A stretch of DNA of 64,000 nt from Rhizobium sp. BK251 (GTDB lineage: Bacteria > Pseudomonadota > Alphaproteobacteria > Rhizobiales > Rhizobiaceae). Positions within the stretch are counted from its first letter, which is position 1, and each line of letters opens with the position of its first letter. The stretch spans positions 310,001 through 374,000 of the forward strand of contig NZ_SLUQ01000003.1 in assembly GCF_004345245.1 (NCBI RefSeq), given 5' to 3'. Shown here in pieces: positions 18,942 to 28,105 of this stretch. A program made the translations under genes and the position numbers. The notes under the pieces are model-generated. The model ran no database searches. It was not told where the DNA came from and saw only the letters and a list, made by a program, of their open reading frames with translations.

Positions 18942-19730
18942 TCAGGAAGGGAACTGCCGGTAGCATTCCTCTGCGACCTGGCGCAGCGTCGCGCGCGATA
19001 TTTCGCCGGTGACTGCATAGCCGAGTTCTCCGTCTATCCAGTAGAAGGTATCGACCGAACCAGCGGTCGCGAAGCGGAAGCTCGTCGTCTTGTTCTGCGG
19101 GTTGCGCGCTATCATCACCGTCAGCCGCTCTCCGGCACCGTCCTCATACATGAAGAGTGCGCCCGGAGCACCGTCAACCGGCAGAAGCCTGCCGCCTACC
19201 AGCTGGAAACCAAGGGACTGGAGATTGGGTACCTTGAGGTCCGGCACTTTCAGGCGCTTGCCGAGCCAGGTGGCTAGATGGGCCTCCTGATCCGCGCCCA
19301 CTTCGACGGGATGACGAACCTCGCTCGCATAGACCAAGAAGGCGGTACTCGCCTCCTGCGGCAAGGTCTCGACACCGGCAAGCTGCAACTCGGGCCGGGA
19401 GACGAGGAGCGGTCCGTAGTGACCTGTCGCAGCACCCAGCAGAAATATGCCGACAACGGCGGCGGCGCTCGCCAGACGGCGTGCCTGCACGCGGCCGGCC
19501 CCGTGAGGCGGGCGCGTGACCATCAGCACATCCGCTTCGCGGGGATTGTCATATCCGGCAAAGAGGGCCTTGATGCCTCGGTTTTGTTCCAGCCATTCGG
19601 CAACCTTCGCGGCCTGCTCGGGATTTTCCGCAAGCCAGTTCTCGATGCGAGCCCGCTCTTCCATTTCCAGGAGGTCATCGACATAGGCGTGGAGCTGCGC
19701 CTCGGTCACGCTTTGGTTCTGGTCTGTCAT
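18942..19730 (-). CDS. Membrane anti-sigma factor of the adjacent ECF sigma factor
   Basis: This 262-aa protein has a short N-terminal helical sigma-binding region (about 8-55, TEAQLHAYVDDLLEMEERAR), one membrane helix at about 86-108 and a periplasmic C-terminal domain. It lacks the HxxxCxxC zinc motif of ZAS anti-sigmas, so a thiol switch is unlikely. The start overlaps the ECF sigma stop by 4 bp. By family analogy it holds the sigma factor inactive at the membrane until a periplasmic signal arrives. Confidence 0.88.
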   Translation of the reverse strand: MTDQNQSVTEAQLHAYVDDLLEMEERARIENWLAENPEQAAKVAEWLEQNRGIKALFAGYDNPREADVLMVTRPPHGAGRVQARRLASAAAVVGIFLLGAATGHYGPLLVSRPELQLAGVETLPQEASTAFLVYASEVRHPVEVGADQEAHLATWLGKRLKVPDLKVPNLQSLGFQLVGGRLLPVDGAPGALFMYEDGAGERLTVMIARNPQNKTTSFRFATAGSVDTFYWIDGELGYAVTGEISRATLRQVAEECYRQFPS

Positions 19731-20281
19731 TTCGGCCTCCGAAGCGTGATCACATTTTCCGCGTTCAGTCGCTCGCTGAGCCGCTGCCTGGCGCGCGACA
19801 GCCGCGACATGACCGTGCCGATCGGAACATCCAGCATCACGGCAACTTCCTGGTAGCTATAGCCTTCGACGACGACGAGCATCAGTACTGCGCGGCTGTC
19901 CTCCGACAGGCTGTTCAGCGCTCCTTGCAGGCGCGTGCGCTCAAGCGGGTCCCCAGTCGCCTCGGGAGCGGGCATCTCCGTGGTCTCGTCGAGATCGACC
20001 AATGCGTGACGGCCTCGCCGACGCAGGCCGTTGCGATAAAGGTTTGTCATTATTGTCATTACCCAGCCGCGAAGATTCAGGCCGCGCCACTGGGAGCGGC
20101 TCTTGAGGACCTTCTCGACGCAATCCTGAAGGAGGTCCTCGCCGTCTGCGTCCGAACGCGCCAGGCTTCTGGAATAGCGCCTCAAGGAGGGCAGGAGCGC
20201 GAGCACCTGCGCCTCGAAACTGCCGGGCGCAGGGGAGGCGGCCCCTGCGCTCCGCTCTCCTCCGTCAGGGCTTCGCGACAT
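19727..20281 (-). CDS. ECF-family RNA polymerase sigma factor
   Basis: This 184-aa protein has sigma region 2 (about 25-95, including DADGEDLLQDCVEKVL and GWVMTIMTNLYRN) and region 4 (about 125-178, with GYSYQEVAVMLDVPIGTVMSRLSRAR). The start ATG at 20281 lies inside the last codons of the upstream COG4315 gene (17-bp overlap), so the three genes form one tightly coupled operon. The arrangement resembles, from memory, S. meliloti rpoE1 (sulfite and stationary-phase response); that link is an inference that needs a proper comparison. Confidence 0.93.
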   Translation of the reverse strand: MSRSPDGGERSAGAASPAPGSFEAQVLALLPSLRRYSRSLARSDADGEDLLQDCVEKVLKSRSQWRGLNLRGWVMTIMTNLYRNGLRRRGRHALVDLDETTEMPAPEATGDPLERTRLQGALNSLSEDSRAVLMLVVVEGYSYQEVAVMLDVPIGTVMSRLSRARQRLSERLNAENVITLRRPK

Positions 20282-20645
20282 CCCAAACGTCGCCTACGCC
20301 GTCACCGGTGGTATCGCCCATCTTCTTGTCCTTGATCCAGAAATAAAGCGGCATGCCGTCCTTCGCCAACTGCTTGCTTCCGTCCTTGCGCTCGACGATC
20401 GTATATGCGCCCTCGGCCTTGGTGCTCGCCGGAACGACCAGCGGCGGCCAATTCGCGGCGCACTTGTCATAGCAATTGGATACGCCCTTGGTGTCCTTCT
20501 TGAAGGTGTAGAGGGTCATGCCGTTTTCTCCGGCGAGGACCTTGCCCTTCGCCGTGTCCACGGTCTTGACCGGCTCAGCCGCCAGGGCGGCGGTGGAAAC
20601 GAGCACCGTCCCGACGAGGAGGGGCAGGAATTTCACGGTTTTCAT
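20265..20645 (-). CDS. COG4315-type secreted repeat protein
   Basis: This 126-aa protein has a Sec signal peptide (MKTVKFLPLLVGTVLVSTAA, cleavage after ALA near 22) but no lipobox cysteine. The mature part holds the two repeats of this family: KVLAGENGMTLYTFKKD with CYDKCAANWPPL, and QLAKDGMPLYFWIKD. It is predicted to be periplasmic; biochemical function is unknown. AAGGAGAG lies 6 nt before the ATG. It is the first gene of the ECF operon, a common place for a major target of an autoregulated sigma factor. Confidence 0.85.
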   Translation of the reverse strand: MKTVKFLPLLVGTVLVSTAALAAEPVKTVDTAKGKVLAGENGMTLYTFKKDTKGVSNCYDKCAANWPPLVVPASTKAEGAYTIVERKDGSKQLAKDGMPLYFWIKDKKMGDTTGDGVGDVWDVAKP

Positions 20646-21084
20646 AACATCTCTCCTTGAGTGTCGTTGGCACGCAAGTCTGCGATACCGAACATGAGAC
20701 ACGAGGAAGGCGCCCTTTATTCCGTGGCGCGCGGCTGTTTTTTTCCGAGCAAGCTCGTCTTCGCTTACGCCCGGCGCACGTCTGCTGCAATGCACAAACT
20801 TTTCTTGACTCCAGAGTTCGCGCCGATAAGACTTCATCACGCGAGAAGATATGCGAAGCAATCAAATCTAAGTTCCGGGCGGCTAAGTCTGTCCTGTGAA
20901 TTTATCTTTCGATATTGATCTGTCATCATACTGATAATTCGAATTTCTGTCGGGTTACATTTTGGAGCGTTCCTGTTGGCTTTGCAAAGACCGGGAAGTG
21001 ATTGTTGGGCGAGCTTTCGTCACACGGCTCGACATGTGGAGGCAAAGCCGATGCCCGCCGTGCTTGCATAAAGTGTGATCGGTC
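20646..21084. other. 439-bp divergent intergenic region
   Basis: The left part holds the ribosome-binding site and candidate promoter of the ECF operon. The right part (about 20860-21080) is relatively AT-rich and should hold the promoter of the polysaccharide cluster. No convincing small gene or RNA is seen. Confidence 0.5.
20698..20723 (-). promoter_or_regulatory. Candidate ECF-type promoter of the sigma operon
   Basis: On the minus strand GGAATAAA (20723-20716) is followed, 15 nt after GGAAT, by CGTGTC (20703-20698). GGAAT/C at -35 and CGT-containing -10 elements are typical of ECF promoters. The predicted start would leave a leader of about 45 nt. This would make the operon autoregulated. 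Confidence 0.45.
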
Positions 21085-22443
21085 ATGACAAACCTGAACT
21101 TGAAGCGAAATTCGTTCTGGGCGGCGGCAGAGGTCATCGTTTCCGGCGTTTCACTTTTTGTCCTCTACAAATACATCATTCTCTTCCTCGGTCCCAAAGG
21201 GCTCGGCATCTGGGCACTCGTGCTTGCCACGACGTCGCTTGCCCGGCTCGGCGATCTCGGGGCCGCAACGGCTCTTTCCCGCTTTGTCGCCATTGCCCTT
21301 GCGCGTGACGACAGGGAGCAGGCGTCGGCCTACGTCGACACCGCATTCCTTCTCAATCTCGCGCTGTTTGTCGGGCTTGGCATCGTGCTCATCGTGCCGC
21401 TCTGGTACGGCATTGCCTGGGTGGTGCCCGCGGAAGCTCTGGAGGACGCGCGCAGTCTCCTTCCCTATGCGATGCTGTCATTCGTGCTGCTGAACCTCAA
21501 TGCTGTCATGCTCGCCGCGCTGATCGGCCAGCAGCGAGCCGACCTGAAGAGCATGGTCGTGATCGGCAGCGTCTTCGTCCAGGTCGCGGTGGTCGCCGCC
21601 TGCATTCCCCATTTCGGTCTTCGTGCGATGGCCTGGGGACAGATTGCCCAGTACATCTTTGCGGCGGTCGTTGCGCGGGTCCTGTTCCGGCACTTTCTCA
21701 AGGCGAAGAGCGCCGTTCTCGTCCCACGTCACTTTTCGCGGCCAGCGTTCCGGGAACTCTTCGGATTTGGCCTGAAGCTGCAGGCGGCGAACCTGCTTTC
21801 GTTCTGCTTCGAGCCGTTCATGAAGTTCGTCATTTCGGGAACGGCCGGCTTGGAGGCGCTTGGCATTTTCGAGATGACCTATCGCATGACGCTGCAGGTC
21901 CGCAATGTCGTCGCAGCACCCACACAGACGCTTCTGCCGGCCTTCGCCCACCTGGAGGAGGTCGATTCCCGCGGGCTTGCCGACCTTTATCAGAAGGCGG
22001 TGGTGAATGCGGTGCTCGCCGGCGGCATACTGCTCTCGGCTCTTGCGATCGTCTCGCCGCTTGTCAGCTGGATCTGGCTCGGCGACGTGAAGCTTACATT
22101 TGTGGAATTCGCCGCATTCTGCTGCCTCGGCTGGTTCCTCAATCTTGCGGCAATTCCCGCCTATCTCCTCGGCGTCAGCCACGGCTTCGTGCGCTGGAAC
22201 CTCGTTGGTCATGTGATCACCAGTTTTGCCGGCCCATTGATCGCTCTTGGCCTCGCGGCGCTTTTGGGTCCGCGCTTCACGGTACTCGTCGTCATGATTG
22301 GCCTTGGCGGCGGCGCGCTTTTCTCCTGGCTGATGAACTGCCGTCATTTCGGCCTTCCATTCATTCCGCCCTGGCAGAAATTTGCCGAGCAACTCGGGTC
22401 CGGCATGCGCTTCATCCTCCGTTCTTCGAGTGCTGGAACGTGA
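21085..22443 (+). CDS. Wzx-like oligosaccharide flippase (MATE/MOP superfamily)
   Basis: This 452-aa membrane protein has about 12 hydrophobic helices and the polysaccharide-transporter N-terminus (FWAAAEVIVSGVSLFVLYKY, LGPKGLGIWALVLATTSLARLG). Such proteins flip lipid-linked oligosaccharides across the inner membrane. It is the first of four same-strand genes (flippase, glycosyltransferase, SGNH hydrolase, beta-helix protein) that look like a compact surface-glycan unit. No polymerase (Wzy) is visible, so the product may be a single repeat unit or depend on genes elsewhere. Confidence 0.85.
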   Translation: MTNLNLKRNSFWAAAEVIVSGVSLFVLYKYIILFLGPKGLGIWALVLATTSLARLGDLGAATALSRFVAIALARDDREQASAYVDTAFLLNLALFVGLGIVLIVPLWYGIAWVVPAEALEDARSLLPYAMLSFVLLNLNAVMLAALIGQQRADLKSMVVIGSVFVQVAVVAACIPHFGLRAMAWGQIAQYIFAAVVARVLFRHFLKAKSAVLVPRHFSRPAFRELFGFGLKLQAANLLSFCFEPFMKFVISGTAGLEALGIFEMTYRMTLQVRNVVAAPTQTLLPAFAHLEEVDSRGLADLYQKAVVNAVLAGGILLSALAIVSPLVSWIWLGDVKLTFVEFAAFCCLGWFLNLAAIPAYLLGVSHGFVRWNLVGHVITSFAGPLIALGLAALLGPRFTVLVVMIGLGGGALFSWLMNCRHFGLPFIPPWQKFAEQLGSGMRFILRSSSAGT

Positions 22444-22468
22444 GCGCTACAGCGGCGAGGGATATGTG

Positions 22469-23599
22469 ATGAAGGGAAATTCTGGTCTGCGAATCCTGCA
22501 CCTCGCACACACGCCGAGACATTCGGGCGCGGAATCACTCATCAGGGATTTGTGCCTGCTCCACACGGACAGCGGCATTGTCTCCGCTATGGCATCCTTC
22601 TGCCCGCCTCTGGACGAGTTCGCAGGTGACGCGCGGCGGCTTCAGGACAGTGGAGTCGCGCTGTATTTCCCCTCAACGATGCTCAGCAAGTTCGGTCGTG
22701 GCGCCCACTACCGCGATGTCTACAGAGCATTCCAGCCCGATGTCGTCTTCGCCCATTCCGTGCTGCCGTCGCTCTATGGTCGATTGCCGCTTGCACTGAT
22801 GCGGGAGCGGCCGGCCTTCGTGACGGTTCTCCACGCTGCATCCAACGATGATTTTGACGGCGGCTATCTGCGCCGGCTGGAGGGAGCAACGAGGTGGCTG
22901 GTTGATTCCGTCGTGGCGGTCTCCGACGAAGGAGCGCAGAACTATTCGAAGCGCTTCGGCCCACGTGCGTCTGTCGACGTCATCAAGAACGGCATAGATC
23001 TCCAGCGCTTCACACAGCTCGACAGGGCGCGCGCTCGGCAGGAGCTCGGGATCGAGGGTCAGAGGAAGATGATCCTGCAGGTGGGCAGGCTCGCTCCCGC
23101 AAAACAGCAGGATCTCTCGATTCGCGCCCTTGAGAGACTTTTGAAGGAACAGGACGCAGAACTCTGGCTTGCGGGTCTCACGGAATACGAGGAATACGAA
23201 CGGCAGCTGCGCGCCATCGCTCTGGAACTCGGTGTCGCCGAGAAAGTGCACTTTCTCGGCGCGCGGTCCGACGTCCCCAATCTCCTGGCTGCGACGGACC
23301 TCTACGTGATGCCCTCGACCCGCGAGGCGCACAGCATCGCAATCATCGAGGCGCTTGCCGCCGGGGCGCCGGTTCTTGCCTCGGACATTCCGGCCTTCGC
23401 CTTTGCAGACGAGTTCGATGGCGTCCGCATCGTCGGCCGTGACGATGTCGCCGGAGTTGCCGGTGCTGCGGAGGATCTGCTGCGGCTGAACGCTCGCTTC
23501 GATCGTGATCTCTCGCGCTTTGCGATCGAGCGGACAGCGGATCAGTATGCGGCGCTGGCCCTGCGCCTTCACGAAAGGCGAGTGGCGCTGGCGGTCTAG
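22469..23599 (+). CDS. Family 4 (GT-B) glycosyltransferase
   Basis: This 376-aa protein begins with a GT4 N-terminal Rossmann motif (LRILHLAHTPRHSGAESLI). The C-terminal donor-binding half contains KMILQVGRLAPAKQQD, HFLGARSDVPNLLAATDLYV and the retaining-GT signature STREAHSIAIIEALAAG. The ATG at 22469 is used; GAGGGA lies 7-8 nt upstream, and the longer open frame overlaps the flippase gene without family similarity. It probably adds one sugar to the lipid-linked glycan handled by the adjacent flippase. Sugar specificity cannot be told. Confidence 0.9.
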   Translation: MKGNSGLRILHLAHTPRHSGAESLIRDLCLLHTDSGIVSAMASFCPPLDEFAGDARRLQDSGVALYFPSTMLSKFGRGAHYRDVYRAFQPDVVFAHSVLPSLYGRLPLALMRERPAFVTVLHAASNDDFDGGYLRRLEGATRWLVDSVVAVSDEGAQNYSKRFGPRASVDVIKNGIDLQRFTQLDRARARQELGIEGQRKMILQVGRLAPAKQQDLSIRALERLLKEQDAELWLAGLTEYEEYERQLRAIALELGVAEKVHFLGARSDVPNLLAATDLYVMPSTREAHSIAIIEALAAGAPVLASDIPAFAFADEFDGVRIVGRDDVAGVAGAAEDLLRLNARFDRDLSRFAIERTADQYAALALRLHERRVALAV

Positions 23600-23633
23600 C
23601 CGCCGGTTCAACGCCCCAATGCTGGGAGATGCG

Positions 23634-24536
23634 ATGCTGCTGCCACAATCCGCCTCCGCCTGCTTTCGCCGGCTACTCGTGGTGCTTCTCACGCTCCTCG
23701 GCTGGCATGACATCGCGTCAGCTACCGAGCTGCCATGCATCTATGCCCTCGGCGACAGCCTCACGGCTGCCTATGCGCCGGAGCTTGCCGCGATCGTCGG
23801 CGCCGGGCGCGTCGTCGACGGCGGGCTTGGTGGTCAGGCTTCGCCATCCATCGCAGCGCGGGCCGGCGCAAGACCGATCCGCGTGACGCTTGCCGGCAAC
23901 GCGATCCCCGCGTCCGGTACTGTCGCCGTGGACAGGATTGCGCCCGAGCTGCTGGCCTTCGCCGGCAACCGGGCAACGCTTTCCGGCGCGATTGCAGGGA
24001 TATCGGGAACCATGATCTGGCAGCGCGGAGAGGGCTACAGCTTCCAGCGTTCGAAGCCCGGAGCGGCGATGGCGGCGGGTCCTTCGTCTGCCTTCGTTGT
24101 CGATGCATCCGACGTCGAGGACTGCACGCTCCTGCTCTGGGCGGGACGCAATAACTACAGGGACACGGCCGGCATCATCGGCGACATCTTTCGCACCATG
24201 GATCTTTGGAAGAAGCGAGGGCAGCCCGCCTATATCATCTCGATCATAGACGGCGTCGACGAGGGGCGGGGTACCGCTGCCTATCAGGCGATCACCCGCC
24301 TGAATGGGGAGATCGAAAAGCGCTATCCCGACCAATATGTCGATGTGCGCCGCTGGCTGATAGACGAGGCGCCGAGGGCGATGTCCCTGACGCTCTCGCC
24401 TCAAGGTATCAAGGATACGGCCGTCGACACAGTACCAACGGACCTTCGGAAGGATGGAATTCACCTGACTCCTGCGACGAACAGGGCGCTTGCGCAGTTT
24501 CTTGCAGAGAAACTCAAGCTCGGCCAGGTTCAATAG
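23634..24536 (+). CDS. Secreted SGNH/GDSL hydrolase
   Basis: This 300-aa protein has an N-terminal signal or anchor (hydrophobic residues about 13-23, AlaSerAla near 28-30) and the GDSL block ALGDSLTAAY with nucleophile S42. The DGIHLTP box near the C-terminus supplies Asp and His. SGNH enzymes remove or transfer acyl groups, often on polysaccharides. GGGAG lies about 6 nt before the ATG at 23634. Its place between a glycosyltransferase and a beta-helix protein supports an acetyl-esterase or acyltransferase role on the glycan (inference). Confidence 0.8.
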   Translation: MLLPQSASACFRRLLVVLLTLLGWHDIASATELPCIYALGDSLTAAYAPELAAIVGAGRVVDGGLGGQASPSIAARAGARPIRVTLAGNAIPASGTVAVDRIAPELLAFAGNRATLSGAIAGISGTMIWQRGEGYSFQRSKPGAAMAAGPSSAFVVDASDVEDCTLLLWAGRNNYRDTAGIIGDIFRTMDLWKKRGQPAYIISIIDGVDEGRGTAAYQAITRLNGEIEKRYPDQYVDVRRWLIDEAPRAMSLTLSPQGIKDTAVDTVPTDLRKDGIHLTPATNRALAQFLAEKLKLGQVQ

Positions 24537-24566
24537 TGCGATGGCAGACCAAACGAGGAGCTTGCC

Positions 24567-26588
24567 ATGACGAATGGGAGCCGAGCCTTGGAGACCAAGC
24601 GCTGGATGCGTCTATGCCAGCGGCGGACCGTTCGCCTTGTCATCGCATTCCTGGCTCTGATCGTTTCCGGTGTGCCGACGCATGCGGAAATCATCCTGCG
24701 CGCTGCGGACGCCGGGCAAGACGAGACCGACTTTTTCTTCCGGCAGTTCAACGATCTCCTTAGGCAGGCGGAGGCTCGTCTCAAGGAAGATCCCGGAGAG
24801 GCGGTGGTCATAGAAATCCCACCGGGCGTTCATCGTATTCAGCGCCCGATCATCCTCGACGAACGCGCGACCGCCTATCCGGATGCGCCGCTTGTGTTGA
24901 GGGGCGCGCCAGATGGCAGTTCGCGCATCCTTGGGTCGGTCGAGGTGCGTGCAGGCGAGCCGACGGCCGATGATCAGGCCCATGTTTCGAGAAGCCCTGT
25001 GGCGGGTAATGTCGTCGTCATCGATCTTGCCAGGATTGCCGGCGCGGGCAAGCCGGAGATCAGCCGGCGCGGCGCCTATGTCGGCGTTCACGAATCCGGG
25101 TTCGAGTTCTTCCAGAAGGGGGTTCGCTTCGCGCCGGCGCGGTGGCCCGAGAATGGTTACGACCGCCGCGCGAAGCCGAGCGGCGCGGCCGATACGGTTG
25201 TCCTGCCCAATGAGGCATTTGAGTTGCTGAAGGGAGAGCCGAACCTTTTCCTCGGCGGATATTGGACGGCGAGCTATGCCTACGAGACCAGCCCGGTGCA
25301 GGAGATGCTGCCGGTGGAAAAGGCGGTGCGGATGGCGCCGCTACGGCGGGAGGGACCGATCCAGGAGGGCGTGGCATACTTTGCCTTCAATGCCTTCAGT
25401 GCGCTTTCCCGGCCGGGTGAGTTCGTCCTCGATCCAGTCCGCCGCCGGGCATTCGCCATCGGCTTCGACGGCGAGAAGGCGTTCGATGTGTCGGTCACGG
25501 GAACGCTGCTTCAGATCCAGGGTGCGCGCAACATTCGGATAGAGAATCTTTCCTTCGAGGAATCGCGCGGAACGGCGATCCGCATCAAGGATGCCGACAA
25601 CGTGGCGATCGACCGCTGCACGGTCCGCAACAGCGGCGCCGGCGGCATCAATGTCGAGGGCGGAAAGGGCGTCACCATCTCCCGCTGCACGATCGACAGT
25701 GTCGCCGAGACGGCTGTTTATCTAAGTGGCGGCGACCGCCCATCGCTGACGTCAGGCGCGCATTCCATCGTCGACTCCGTCATTTCGGACTTCGGCCAAT
25801 CCTCATTCACCTATCGGGTCGGGGTCCATCTTGCCGGCGTCGGTCAGAAGATAGAGCGATGCACATTCCGGCACGGCCCGCACGCGGCGATCATCGTGCA
25901 GGGCAACGACCATGTCATTCGCGGCAACGATATCGGCGAGGTGGTGGAGCAGGGCGAGGACGCGGGTGCCATCTATATGGGGCGCGACTGGAGCGAGCGC
26001 GGCACCGTCATACACGGCAATTTCTTCCACGATATCGGCGGTCCAGCCCCCGGCGGCGCGGCGACAGTCGTCGGCCGCAACTTTGTGACCGCGATCTATC
26101 TGGACGATCAGGCAAGCGGATATCGCGTCGATGATAACGTGTTTTTCCGTGTCGACCGGCCGATTGCCGTCCATGGCGGGCGGGACAATGTCTTCAGCGG
26201 GAATGCCTTCCTCCACAGCGGCCATGTAGGCATCTTGCTCTACGACCGCGGCGAGGGGCGCGGAGGCGATCTGGAGGGTCGGTTGAGGCGTATGCCTTAC
26301 CAGGACGAGCTCTGGTCGGCGCGATATCCGGCACTGCGCAACATTCTCGACGACGACCCCGGCGCGCCTCTTCACAACAGCGAGAAGGACAATCTCGTGG
26401 TCGGCGGCAAGCTCAAGTCCATCAAGGAACCGCTCAAGGCATCCGTCTGGCCGGACAGCGGCACCTCCGTCGAAGTAGAGGCAAAGTCCCCCGTATCATG
26501 GGCCTCGGGCGACGCGCAGGTCGACGCGGCAAAGATCCTGAAACAATATCCGGGGCGGTGCGAGATGTATCAAGGCTTTCGATGCTGA
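24567..26588 (+). CDS. Secreted right-handed parallel beta-helix protein
   Basis: This 673-aa protein has a signal peptide (hydrophobic about 23-36, cleavage after THA near 40). Pectate-lyase-type coils follow from about 315 to 560 (for example NIRIENLSFEESRGTAIRIK, VTISRCTIDSVAETAVYLSG, NDHVIRGNDIGEVVEQGEDA). Such folds occur in polysaccharide lyases, epimerases and tailspike-like hydrolases. GAGGAG lies upstream of the ATG. The catalytic class is not recognisable from visible residues. It is the last gene of the glycan cluster and could trim or epimerise the exported sugar polymer. Confidence 0.8.
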   Translation: MTNGSRALETKRWMRLCQRRTVRLVIAFLALIVSGVPTHAEIILRAADAGQDETDFFFRQFNDLLRQAEARLKEDPGEAVVIEIPPGVHRIQRPIILDERATAYPDAPLVLRGAPDGSSRILGSVEVRAGEPTADDQAHVSRSPVAGNVVVIDLARIAGAGKPEISRRGAYVGVHESGFEFFQKGVRFAPARWPENGYDRRAKPSGAADTVVLPNEAFELLKGEPNLFLGGYWTASYAYETSPVQEMLPVEKAVRMAPLRREGPIQEGVAYFAFNAFSALSRPGEFVLDPVRRRAFAIGFDGEKAFDVSVTGTLLQIQGARNIRIENLSFEESRGTAIRIKDADNVAIDRCTVRNSGAGGINVEGGKGVTISRCTIDSVAETAVYLSGGDRPSLTSGAHSIVDSVISDFGQSSFTYRVGVHLAGVGQKIERCTFRHGPHAAIIVQGNDHVIRGNDIGEVVEQGEDAGAIYMGRDWSERGTVIHGNFFHDIGGPAPGGAATVVGRNFVTAIYLDDQASGYRVDDNVFFRVDRPIAVHGGRDNVFSGNAFLHSGHVGILLYDRGEGRGGDLEGRLRRMPYQDELWSARYPALRNILDDDPGAPLHNSEKDNLVVGGKLKSIKEPLKASVWPDSGTSVEVEAKSPVSWASGDAQVDAAKILKQYPGRCEMYQGFRC

Positions 26589-26655
26589 CGATTTCGGGCG
26601 GGACGGCCGAGGAATTGAGCTTGCCTATCCGCGACGAATCCTGCCAATTCGCCCG

Positions 26656-27783
26656 ATGCAATTTGCCCCGCAACAAGACGAAGCGCTCAAGGCCGTTTCG
26701 AGATGGCTGAAGGAAGGGCGCTCGCCCCTGTTTCGCCTGTTCGGCTATGCCGGAACGGGGAAGACGACGCTTGCGCGCCACTTCGCCGAAAATGTCGACG
26801 GCGAGGTGCTGTTTGCCGCCTTCACGGGCAAGGCGGCGCAGGTCCTGCGCTCCCGTGGCGCCAGTAACGCCAAGACCATCCATTCCCTCATCTATCGCCC
26901 GCGCGGCGAAGAGGCGGTGGAGGACGAGGAGACTGGAAAGACTTCGATCGCGCCAATGTTTGCGATCAACCGGCAGAGCCCGGTTGCCAAGGCGGCGCTT
27001 ATCATCGTGGACGAATGCTCCATGGTGGACGAGGCTCTCGGCAAGGACCTGATGAGTTTCGGCACGCCCATCCTCGTGCTCGGCGATCCGGGCCAGCTGC
27101 CGCCAGTTTCGGGCGGTGGGTTCTTCACCAACGAGGAACCCGACTATCTGCTCACCGACATCCACCGACAGGCGCGTGACAACCCGATCATCCAGCTCGC
27201 CATGCAGGTGCGCGAGGGCAAGGAGGTCATGCACGGGGACTATGGAACCGCGCAGGTGATCTCGAAGAACGAGGTGACGCAGCCGCTGGTGCTGGAGGCA
27301 GATCAGGTGCTCGTCGGGACCAACCGGACCCGCCGGCGCTACAACCAGCGCCTGCGCGAATTGAAGGGGTTTGCGAAGGACTATCCGCAGGCGGGCGACA
27401 AGCTCGTGTGCCTGCGAAACGATCCCACCAAGGGTCTGCTCAACGGATCCCTCTGGCAGGTGATGACGTCGTCGCGAGAGACGACGAAGCCCGGCATAAA
27501 CCTTCTCGTCCGGCCGGAAGACGACGACATGGATCGCGGCGCGGCCAAGATCAAGCTGCTGAAGCAGGTCTTCGAGGATGTCGAAGGCGAGATCCCGTGG
27601 TCGACGCGCAAGCGTTATGACGAATTCGACTACGGCTATGCGCTGACGGTGCACAAGGCGCAGGGCTCGCAGTGGAACAATGTCGTCCTCTTCGATGAGA
27701 GCTGGGCGTTCCGCGACACCCGTGAGCGCTGGCTCTATACTGCGATCACCCGCGCGGCCGAGACGCTGACGATCGTTCGCTAG
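26656..27783 (+). CDS. RecD-like ATP-dependent DNA helicase (SF1)
   Basis: This 375-aa helicase is much shorter than RecD. Visible motifs are Walker A GYAGTGKTTLA (30-40), motif Ia FTGKAAQVLRSRG, Walker B IIVDECSMVDE near 115, motif III LGDPGQLPPV, and the C-terminal YALTVHKAQGSQW and YTAITRA motifs. It has the helicase core with no RecBC-interaction domain, so it probably acts alone; similar short RecD-like proteins are widespread in alphaproteobacteria. It starts 67 bp after the beta-helix gene. Confidence 0.88.
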   Translation: MQFAPQQDEALKAVSRWLKEGRSPLFRLFGYAGTGKTTLARHFAENVDGEVLFAAFTGKAAQVLRSRGASNAKTIHSLIYRPRGEEAVEDEETGKTSIAPMFAINRQSPVAKAALIIVDECSMVDEALGKDLMSFGTPILVLGDPGQLPPVSGGGFFTNEEPDYLLTDIHRQARDNPIIQLAMQVREGKEVMHGDYGTAQVISKNEVTQPLVLEADQVLVGTNRTRRRYNQRLRELKGFAKDYPQAGDKLVCLRNDPTKGLLNGSLWQVMTSSRETTKPGINLLVRPEDDDMDRGAAKIKLLKQVFEDVEGEIPWSTRKRYDEFDYGYALTVHKAQGSQWNNVVLFDESWAFRDTRERWLYTAITRAAETLTIVR

Positions 27784-28105
27784 CCGACGCACCACGCGCA
27801 AATTTCATCCCATGTCCAACTGGTCGCATTTAGGGCCTCGCGCGCTCGGATAAACCCTGCGCGCGACAAGATGACCGTATGAATTGAAAAAGCATGCGGC
27901 TTTTCAGAAAGACGAAGCCCCGGATCTGCAGCATCCTGTAGACGGTAAAGAGTGCGCCGTTCTGAGGCTGTGGGCTGGCGTTTTGCGGGCAATGTTAGGC
28001 GTTTCAAGCGATCAGCGGAACACAGTGGCACCCAGCGGCCCGCATTCGGCGCACCCTACCTCGATTTCAGAACGTAGCGTAGTGCAAGGTGAAGGTGATA
28101 CTCCG
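27784..28105. other. 322-bp intergenic region before the RND pump
   Basis: This stretch should carry the promoter of the efflux operon. I see no convincing gene, strong palindrome or terminator in it. Confidence 0.4.
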
